A stretch of DNA of 64,000 nt, taken from Eublepharis macularius (taxonomy: Eukaryota > Chordata > Lepidosauria > Squamata > Eublepharidae). Position numbers and translations under genes: made by a program. The DNA is taken from positions 61,013,028-61,077,027 of the forward strand of contig NC_072793.1 in assembly GCF_028583425.1 (NCBI RefSeq). Reading direction: 5' to 3'. Below are positions 57,280-64,000 of the stretch, piece by piece (within the stretch, counting starts at the first letter, position 1; each line of letters starts with the position of its first letter). The notes beneath the pieces are model-generated. The model did not search any database and had not been told where the DNA came from. It saw only the letters and a list, made by a program, of their open reading frames with translations.

Positions 57280-57509
57280 ACCTCCCCTTCTCTCAGTTCT
57301 TTCCTGCCTCCAGGGAGAGCAGTAGCAGCAGCAGCAGATCTCTCTGCTGTTTCTTAGGCCTTTGTTCTACTTACATTTTCGACTAACTGATTCTTATTCT
57401 TCTTCTCTGTACTACCTTTTCTTTAGTCGTTACTCATCTCCTTTCTCCTCCTCTCCCCTCTATACTTGCCTTTGGTGATCTGTTCTACGGGAGTGTGTGC
57501 AGCCCCACT

Positions 57510-58840
57510 ATGGAGCCAGCAGACTCCAACAGAAGCTTCATGAGAGAGGAAGACGTGGAAGTAGGCCTCCCTGCCGTGGCGTTGTCATCAGATTCCGAGC
57601 CTCTTGGTGCCATCCCGCCTTCACGGCTGGAGCGAGCGCCTGGCAACTTTCCTGCCTTAGAGCCGTGTATCCCTGCCAAACAGGCCTGGCCACAGCAGAC
57701 AAAAACCATATCTTCTGTGCAACTCTGGAGGCTGAGTATGGCGCTAGCCAGCAGGCCACAGAAAAAGCGGGAAAAGTGGCAACAAGCACTCTAAGCCCCA
57801 CATGACCTCAGACGATGTACTGGCCAACCTCCCGCTGGGAGACACTTCTACAGACCCTTCCTGCTTGGATCAGCACCTGACTTTGAATGAGAGCAGCTCT
57901 ACCAGGATGGGTAACGTACCTGGCGATTTCGGCTCCATGTTTTCAGCTGACCTTTTCTCCTTATTAAAGCGAACCATGAGAGATGAGCTCTCCAAGCTGT
58001 GTCAACCTCTTTCCAGGGCCAGCAACGAATTGTCCTCCCCCCCTCCATCCATCAAGCCCAAAGACAAACCCAGAAGGATGGCAGCCAAATGGCCTGCCAA
58101 GGCAGCCCAAAAGTCCATCCAAGTCAAGGATAAGTACAAGGGGCTTCCCTAGGCTGGAGAGATGTCCTCTAACAGTGATGACACGGAGGAGGGCAAGTTC
58201 CTCTCCGAAGAGGAGGAGGAGGGGGAGGTCACCATTCCAGAGCAGCCAGACAGGCTGTTTAAAGTGGAGGACTATCAATATCTCCTCTCAAAGTCCCTAG
58301 CAGCTCTTGACCTGCAAGAAGTACCAAAAGGGGAGGAGGAGGAGGATCCCAAATCGGGCAAAGCATCTGCAAGGCCCAAAGGGTGCTGGGAATTCTTCCT
58401 TAGGGCAGACACACCAGAAAAGGTTTTCCCATTCTCTGAGTATTTTGAGAGACAAATGAAGGCTGAATGGGAAATGCTGTGGGCCAGCAAACAATGTTCT
58501 AATGCAGCAAAGAAATTACATGCCTTACTATCCTTTGACAATGTGTTATTGCAGGTGCTGAGGATTGACGCCCCGATGGCCCGCTCTGCAGTCCTTGGGC
58601 CTCCTATCAGAGGATGGCCAGGGATCCATGAAGGACAGCCTGGACAGGAAAGCGGAGATTGCCCTCAGGAGGGCCCACAAAGTCTCAGCCATGGCCATTA
58701 GAGCCTCTGTCATGGCCTCTATCATAACCAGAGCTACCGATGTGTGGGTGCGTAAGTTACTGCAACTGCTTCCAGGAAACAACCCACGTCTCTCGGAAGG
58801 GGCCAACAATCCTTTAAGCCAGCCAGCACCTTTGCAGTAG
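57510..58840 (+). pseudogene. DIRS gag-like ORF, broken
   Basis: It starts at ATG 57510 (MEPADSNRSFMREEDVEVGL). At least three frame changes link 57510-57794, 57802-58152, 58162-58560 and 58565-58840. The later part has an acidic cluster (EEEEEGEVTIPEQ) and a PFSEYF segment, then a helical Ala/Arg-rich end (ALRRAHKVSAMAIRASVMAS), the pattern of DIRS first ORFs. The protein has no enzymatic motif and presumably had a structural role. It is followed by a stop-rich spacer before the RT. Confidence 0.7.
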
Positions 58841-59449
58841 ACACCATGTTGGATGCCATATCCTTTTCATCCTAAGCCGTGGCCTCAGCAATGGTGGCCC
58901 AAAGATTATTGTGGCTTCGAGCCTGGCTGGCTGACCCCTGCTCCGTTCATTCTCATGGCCTACCCCTTCTAGGGCGACAAACTCTTTGGGGACGCACTCG
59001 AAAGGATCCTGGTGGAAACAAGGGATAAGAAAAAGGTGGTGCCCAGAACCCTCAGGAGATTGGATAGGTGTTCCTTCGGCTTGCAGTCCTTTTGTTCCCA
59101 CCACTTCCTGGCCAGACCACAACAAAACTCAAAGAGTTCATCCTGGAATTTCCCCAGACAGAGCTTCAAAAGGGGCCCCTTTGGAGCCAAGATCAACAGG
59201 CATCACGAAGCCCGAGGAGACAGGCATGACTTTAACAACAAGACCCCCAAATCCTGACTCGCTTCAGGGCCCAGTGGGGGTGAGACTACTCCACTTCTAC
59301 CAAGCATGGGTCAAGTCAAGGACGGACACCTGGACCCTCCAAGTGGTCTCCAAAGGCTACTCAATAGAGTTTGACTCTTACCTACCAGATCGATTTGTGA
59401 CCTCACTCCTTTGAACCCTCCCCCCCCAAAAAGACTCATCAGGTGGAGG

Positions 59450-59830
59450 GCACTCAACCATCTGCTAGACATTCAAGCGATAGATTCGGTACCCCACAAA
59501 GAGAGGCCAAGGGGTTTACTCCCTCTTCTTTACAGTTCTGAAGAGAAACGGGGTTCTGGAGGGCGATTCTAGACCTGAAGTTCGTAAACAGGTTCATAAA
59601 GCTAAAACGCTTCTGTATGGAAACACTACGTTCAATGGCCAAAGCCCTACAGCCCAGAGAGTTCCTCACTTCCATAGACCTTACCGAAGCCTATCTTCAT
59701 GTTCCCATCAACACATCACACCAACCTTTCCTGAGGTTCCACATGAACAGGCATTACCAGTTCAGAGCCTTGCCCTTTGGACAGCCGTGGCTCCAAGAGT
59801 CTTCACCAATGTCCTCATCAGCCCAAATTC
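59450..59830 (+). pseudogene. DIRS reverse transcriptase, N-terminal half
   Basis: GVYSLFFTVLKRNG, a frameshift, then ILDLKFVNRFIKLKRFCMET, FLTSIDLTEAYLHVPI (RT motif A region; Asp of SIDL) and HYQFRALPFG. Another frameshift leads to APRVFTNVLI. The CR1-like insertion splits it exactly between this point and the LREMGIQVHLYLD motif. Confidence 0.85.
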
Positions 59831-60317
59831 CAGCATACCTTCGGGACTGCCTCTCCCCATATGTTCCCTGGAGGTCGCTTCGATCAGCCACTAAGAACTT
59901 GCTGATGGTCCCTGGCCCCAGGGAGGTCCGCCTGGCCTCTACCAGAGCCAGGGCCTTCTCAGTTCTGGCTCCGACCTGGTGGAATACTCTGTCTGAGGAA
60001 ACTAAGGCCTGGCAGGATTTGTTATCTTTCCGCCGGGCCTGCAAGACGGAGATGTTCCACCGGGCATTTGGTGGGGGCTAGGCTGTCCTCTCATTGGCCA
60101 TACCACTGAAGACCTTCCACCGCCCATGCGGACAATGCTGCATTTTAATATTTAATATTCTACACCCGCCAATTTTAATGGTTTTTTATACGATGTTTTA
60201 ATGTTTTTATAATGTTTTTACTGTTTTTAATTTGTTGTCAAACCGCCCTGAGCCCGTCTGACGGGGAGGGCGGTCTAAAAATGTAATTAATTAATTAAAT
60301 AAATAAATAAATAAATA
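59831..60317 (+). mobile_element. CR1-like LINE 3' fragment inserted in DIRS RT
   Basis: 5' truncated. It encodes the ORF2 C-terminus (YLRDCLSPYVPWRSLRSATK ... RARAFSVLAPTWWNTLSEET ... FRRACKTEMFHRAFGGG, then stop at about 60080). A 3' UTR ends in the GAGCCCGTCTGACGGGGAGG hairpin and an (AATA)n tail. AAATTC flanks both sides (59825-59830 and 60318-60323), a possible 6-bp duplication. The last ~80 codons are open, suggesting that this is the youngest layer. Confidence 0.85.
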
Positions 60318-60420
60318 AAATTCTCCGACTCAGAGAGATGGGAATTCAAGTACATCTGTATCTGGACTACATCCTTGTACGCACCAGTTCCCAGGAGAAG
60401 GCTCATCAGGACACCTGGAC
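60318..60420 (+). pseudogene. DIRS reverse transcriptase, C-terminal piece
   Basis: ILRLREMGIQVHLYLDYILV carries the YLDD motif region, with the second catalytic Asp replaced (LDY). Sequence then breaks off after SSQEKAHQDTW, where RNase H should follow. Confidence 0.8.
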
Positions 60421-60424
60421 GACA

Positions 60425-60871
60425 ATAGGCTTCTGCCCTGACCCCAGACATGCCAAGGAGAAAGAGTAGCACTGTCTGGATGTCAGGAGAGCCCTCAAGG
60501 CATACCTCACCAGAACTGAGGCTATCAGAGAATCATATTCACTCTTCATAAATGTGAGTCCCCCTAACACAGGGAAGTAAATGTCAGCAACATCTATTGG
60601 CAACAGCATTAAGTCCTGCATCACAGAAGCGTACAAGGCATCCAACAAACCTGAGGGAATTACAGCTCACTCCTTGAGAAGTGCAGCGACTAATGCAGCA
60701 TTCAGAAATAATGCATCCGTGGAAGAGGTCTGCAAGGCTGCCACTTGGTCTTCAGTCTCCACCTCCGTGAGGCATTACAGGCTAAACCTCTATAATTCAG
60801 TGGATGCGACATTCGGAAGGAGAATGTGGCAGCACATAATTCAAGACGAGGACCATATCCCACCCAAATAG
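60425..60871 (+). pseudogene. DIRS tyrosine recombinase, C-terminal part
   Basis: Frames covering 60469-60580 (ALKAYLTRTEAIRESYSLFI, NVSPPNTGK, stop) and 60581-60871 give the catalytic end: GITAHSLRSAATNAAF (HxxR motif), EEVCKAATWSS (Trp position) and TSVRHYRL (nucleophile Tyr). It acts by integrating a circular double-stranded DNA intermediate (family knowledge). One stop and the missing N-terminal part make it non-functional. Confidence 0.85.
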
Positions 60872-60900
60872 GAGTAACTGCTTTGGGAGCCTCAGAGAGA

Positions 60901-60959
60901 GAACGGACCTTTGGACACCATGAAGGGTCCTTCTCCTCTAAGGAAAGGAGAACATCTTG
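60901..60959 (+). repeat. Internal complementary region of DIRS element
   Basis: GAACGGACCTTTGGACAC... to GGAAAGGAGAACATCTTG is the reverse complement of 61186-61244, with about 10 differences including a short gap. In DIRS elements this region pairs the two ends during replication. Confidence 0.8.
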
Positions 60960-61116
60960 CCCTCCCAGGTCCTTCGTCTCCTTTACTATCTTACCTTTTC
61001 CTCCTTGGTGCTGCATGTTCATTCTGTCCTCTCTCTCCTAACTCTTAGAAACTAATCAGTAATTTTTTTAGGACAAATAGCTCAGAGACTAAACAGAAAT
61101 CTATCAATAACAAAAA

Positions 61117-61245
61117 CATGTACCAACAGGAAAGAGGAAGAAAATTTAACTTTCTACCTCCCTGATTGGATGGTGGGAAACACCCAAGATGTCCTCCTTT
61201 CCTCCGAGGAGGACTCTTCACGGTAAGTGTCCAAAGGTCCGTTCT
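61117..61245 (+). repeat. Right inverted terminal repeat of DIRS element with outer extension
   Basis: 61117-61192 is the reverse complement of the left repeat. 61193-61245 (to GTCCAAAGGTCCGTTCT) is the outer extension mirrored in the internal complementary region. Confidence 0.85.
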
Positions 61246-61380
61246 TTCAAATTTCTGCAACCCATACACTATTGTACTGTTTTATTGAATGTCCCAGCCC
61301 TTGATCGTATTGATTTACACTGTAATCTGCCTTGAGTGTCAGTGAGAAAGACAGTCTATACATAACATAAATAAATAAAA
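61246..61380 (+). mobile_element. CR1-like LINE 3' fragment, right half
   Basis: TACTGTTTTATTGAATGTCC, then the 3' end CTGCCTTGAGTGTCAGTGAG and the tail AAATAAATAAA. It continues the left half (56855-57179), restoring a CR1-like 3' UTR when the DIRS element is removed. Confidence 0.6.
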
Positions 61381-61603
61381 TGATTCAGAAGATATTCCTC
61401 CTTCAGTAGCCTGGGCCTGATCTTTAAGAGTAAAATTACTTTTAAACACATAATGCTTGTCCTTTTGTTCTTTGCATTAATGTATATAGGGAATTTCCCA
61501 CATAAAGGGATAACAGGGACTGGGAGTATAGTTGTATTCTGTAATGATATTGTGTCATTCTGAGGAAAAAATGGTTTGAGCTCATGAGAGGACTTCCATG
61601 CTA
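61381..61603. other. Spacer between CR1 tail and Tc1
   Basis: AT-rich, nothing recognised. It ends at the TA target of the Tc1-like element. Confidence 0.4.
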
Positions 61604-61743
61604 CACTAGTGGCCAAAATTGTGGAAACCTTTTGGAAAAAGTGCATTTTTGAGGTTTGATGGCTCATAACACCACTTTTTTTGGAGTAATACCATAAAAT
61701 TATATATCAATGGTAAGATAATTTAATCAAGAATGTAATGCAA
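61604..61743 (+). repeat. Tc1 left inverted terminal repeat
   Basis: 140 bp, CACTAGTGGCC... to GAATGTAATGCAA, complementary to 63230-63367. Confidence 0.9.
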
Positions 61744-62068
61744 CAAAGTTTGTTCAATTATCCATATTCTATCAAAAGTTATAGCCAAATAACCAGGAAA
61801 AGGAAGCACAACTTGCTTAGGTTGATATGAAGTAGCTTTCCTTTATTTGAATGTAGCCAATGAGCATGAGTCTTTAGAGAGCCAATCAGGTGTCATCTTG
61901 TTTTGGCAATGAGCCAATCAGGTCACAGTAGGATTCAGCTATTGATGTCATCTATTGGAGCTGAGAGGAGGTCATTTGTCAGTGTGTTATGTGATTGCTG
62001 TCAAGTTGGTTGGTTTGTTTTATGTTCTTTCATTTAGTGAACTTGTAAAACATAATAAAATTAAAGAA

Positions 62069-63131
62069 ATGGCACAAAGAGTTGACTGGTCACCCAGAAA
62101 GTGATGTAAAATAGTACTATTAAGTGAACAAGGCTACAGTTATGAAGAAATTAGAAGAAAAATTGGTGAAAACTTAACCAAAGGTGGCATTTCTAAATTT
62201 TTGAAGAGGTATAAGGCAACTCAGTCACTACAAAACCAGACTGGTAAAGGCAGGAAAAGGTGTACACAAGCAAGGGATGGTAGAAGAATTGAGAGACTGA
62301 GCCTAGGTGACAGAAGAAAATCATACAGAACAAAATGGCGCAATCATACAGAATGAAAATCATACAGAACGAAATGGCGCAATTCAATGTGAAGTTGAGT
62401 GCAAGGACTGTTTGGCGCAGACTGGAGGAATTTGGTCTTAATGCTAGAATTCCACAAAAAAACATTGTTATCTCTCAAACAAAGGTTGAAAAGATTAAAC
62501 TGGGCTAAAACCCATGTTAACTGGACAGCGGAACAATGGGACAATGTTATTTGGAGTGATGAGGCCAAAATCTCCCTGTTTGGTAGTGATGGCATAAAAT
62601 ACATGAGAAGAAGAATCGGAGAAGATTTGCATCCTGAATTGCATTACACCTACTGTGAAACACCCAGTTAGTGTTAGGATATGGGGTTGTATGACATCAA
62701 AAGGTGTGGGCAGAATTTGTGTGATAAATGGCAATATAAATGCCCAAAAATACATAAATGAAATACTTGAGCCCAAACTGAAGCCTTCCACACGTGATCT
62801 TTTCCAAGATAATGAAGCATTTATATTTCAACAAGATTCAGCTCCATGTCATGTTGTTGCTATGTGCAAAAAGTAGTTTCAAGATGATCATATTCCACTG
62901 TTGGAATGGCCTGGAAATAGCCCAGACCTTAACCCCATCGAAAATCTATGGAGCCGACTAAAGAAACTGGTTAGTGAGAAGCAACCCAGCAATAAACCGC
63001 AATTAATAGAAACAATAACTCAATCGTGGTTTAACATTATAACAACTGCAGAACTAAAAAACTTGGTTCACTCCATGGGAAGGCGTTGTAAGGCCATAAT
63101 TAAAGCAAAAGGTTACCCAACTAAATATTAA
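62069..63131 (+). pseudogene. Tc1-like transposase, broken
   Basis: It starts MAQRVDWSPRK (62069), with a stop within about 12 codons, then a helix-turn-helix region (GYSYEEIRRKIGEN, ISKFLKRYKA). A 39-bp tandem duplication (62316-62354 / 62355-62382) follows, containing further stops. The catalytic part has WSDEAKISLFG (first Asp), a frameshift at about 62670, WGCMTSKGVGRI, QQDSAPCH (second Asp), a stop, then SPDLNPIENLW (Glu), giving a DD34E-like triad. It ends AKGYPTKY (63131). This is full length in outline (about 340 codons) but non-functional. Confidence 0.9.
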
Positions 63132-63229
63132 CTGACATGGTGAGAATTGTTGTATAACTCATTTTTTCTATGTGTTTCAATTTTCTTCTTTATAACTACT
63201 GTTCTAAAAAATTTCCTTCATAAAAGTTA

Positions 63230-63367
63230 TTGCATTACATTCTTGATTAAATTATCTTTCCATTGATACATAATTTTATGGTATTACTCCAAAAAAAAGT
63301 GGTGTTATGAGCCATCAAACCTCAAAAATACTTTTCCAAAAGGTTTCCACAATTTTGGCCACTAGTG
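63230..63367 (-). repeat. Tc1 right inverted terminal repeat
   Basis: 138 bp, the reverse complement of 61604-61743, ending GGCCACTAGTG before TA. Confidence 0.9.
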
Positions 63368-63369
63368 TA

Positions 63370-64000
63370 TAGCAGAATATCCAAAGTTCTTTGCACTGCC
63401 CACACATCTTAAGGAACGTGGCAGATTGGCAGTTAATGTATTCAGTTTAAATTTTTGTATAATTTACTCTGCATGAATAAACCTGCTTGCTAATCAGAAC
63501 CTTGTTGGCAAATGGAAGGCTAATAATAATACAAAAGTCTGTAGAAATACATCAGATTCTGAGCAATTAGCAGTTGTTTTTAGATACCTGTAATTTCTCT
63601 AGTCCTAAGAATGCATGTGCTAGTGGTTGTGGCAGGCAGTTGAATTAACAAGAGTTTGGAAGTGGGGGTATTTATTACCTTTATTTCTAACCAAGATGAT
63701 ACAAAGAAAATCTTTGCATATGGTCATATTCTATAAGTATAAAGTAGAGGAGCATGCTTTTCTTTACCAAAACATTTTTTTCATTCACCTTTAGGCTGAA
63801 CATTTTGGTAAGTAGTACACAGTGTATACGGGACAGTTGTACTATAGGAATAATATGGGACAGTTGTATTCTGTGTCTTGTATCTTAGGACAGTATTGTT
63901 TATACCTGAAATAGTACTGTTCTAAGATACAGATCGCACTAAAAGGATAAATTTTTCTCAAATAAAAGAGGGTTGGACGTGCTCTACAACATTCTGGCAA
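63370..64000. other. Intron, nothing recognised
   Basis: AT-rich sequence. ACTATAGGAATAATATGGGACAG and neighbouring GGGACAGTTGTA repeats (63831-63860) are short direct repeats, and CTAAGATACAG / CTGTGTCTTG-type similarity at 63870-63930 gives a weak hairpin. No gene. Confidence 0.4.

Larger units (their letters stand above)
57180..61245 (+). mobile_element. DIRS-like (tyrosine recombinase) retrotransposon, defective
   Basis: It has a gag-like region, a reverse transcriptase and a tyrosine recombinase in that order, inverted terminal repeats (57199-57279 and 61117-61192) and an internal complementary region (60901-60959) that mirrors the right outer end (61186-61244). This set is diagnostic of DIRS-type elements. 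CCGTTCT lies at both outer edges (57180-57186 and 61239-61245). No target duplication is seen, as expected for recombinase-mediated insertion. It is about 4.07 kb including a 0.49-kb LINE insertion, shorter than usual full-length elements (about 5-6 kb). Sequence between the RT active site and the recombinase (the RNase H and methyltransferase region) is missing. There are many frameshifts and stops, so it is inactive. Confidence 0.9.
61604..63367 (+). mobile_element. Tc1/mariner-type DNA transposon, inactive
   Basis: 1764 bp between TA duplications (61602-61603 and 63368-63369). The ends CACTAGTGGCCAAAATTGTG are inverted repeats of about 140 bp (61604-61743 and 63230-63367), differing at few positions. 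One decayed transposase lies between them. Long terminal repeats, the TA site and DD34E-type transposase motifs identify the Tc1 group. Confidence 0.93.
41096..64000 (+). other. UBTD2: UBTD2 intron 1 (continues beyond the window)
   Basis: No frame in 41096-64000 encodes the expected exon 2 (N-terminal ubiquitin-binding region), so the intron exceeds 22.9 kb. A long first intron is also known for mammalian UBTD2. It carries all the elements listed from here to the end. Confidence 0.8.

Overview
The window looks like vertebrate nuclear DNA, most likely from a squamate reptile. It has one short, intron-bounded coding exon in a CpG island, surrounded by many dispersed elements: CR1-like LINEs with microsatellite tails, tRNA-derived and 5S rRNA-derived SINEs, an L1 fragment, Penelope-like elements, a DIRS-like element, hAT-type MITEs and a Tc1/mariner copy. 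This mixture is typical of lizards and snakes. The species assignment is inference. There is no prokaryotic-style gene organisation, and I see no rRNA, tRNA or CRISPR locus.

Layout. 1-40 kb is intergenic and made mostly of nested or degenerate repeats. It includes a head-to-head Penelope terminal-repeat insertion (1339-1625), a complex repeat cluster (8-14 kb) with a GC-rich insertion and two tandem arrays, foldback elements near 23 kb, a possible old LTR (27.8-28.5 kb), a hAT-type MITE with an 8-bp target duplication (28714-28942), a minisatellite (31.1-31.4 kb), an L1 3' fragment (32.2-33.0 kb) and a rearranged Penelope-like element (37692-39708) with a 13-bp target duplication. That element keeps an open frame ending in a GIY-YIG endonuclease, but lacks the RT active-site segment on that strand.

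The only host gene I can support is UBTD2. Its CpG-island promoter lies at about 40480-41300, and its first coding exon (41020-41089, + strand) ends in a strong splice donor. Everything downstream to 64000 is intron 1, because exon 2 is not visible. The intron carries more SINEs, a pair of related unclassified repeats, and a three-level nest near its 3' side: a CR1-like LINE interrupted by a DIRS-like tyrosine-recombinase retrotransposon (57180-61245), which is itself interrupted by another CR1-like 3' fragment (59831-60317). A decayed 1764-bp Tc1-like transposon follows (61604-63367).

The mobile elements do not form a pathway. They are independent layers of insertion around a housekeeping-type promoter. 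The observations most worth checking are the two Penelope-type insertions, which share the same terminal repeat in inverted arrangements, and the DIRS element, which preserves both its inverted termini and its internal complementary region.
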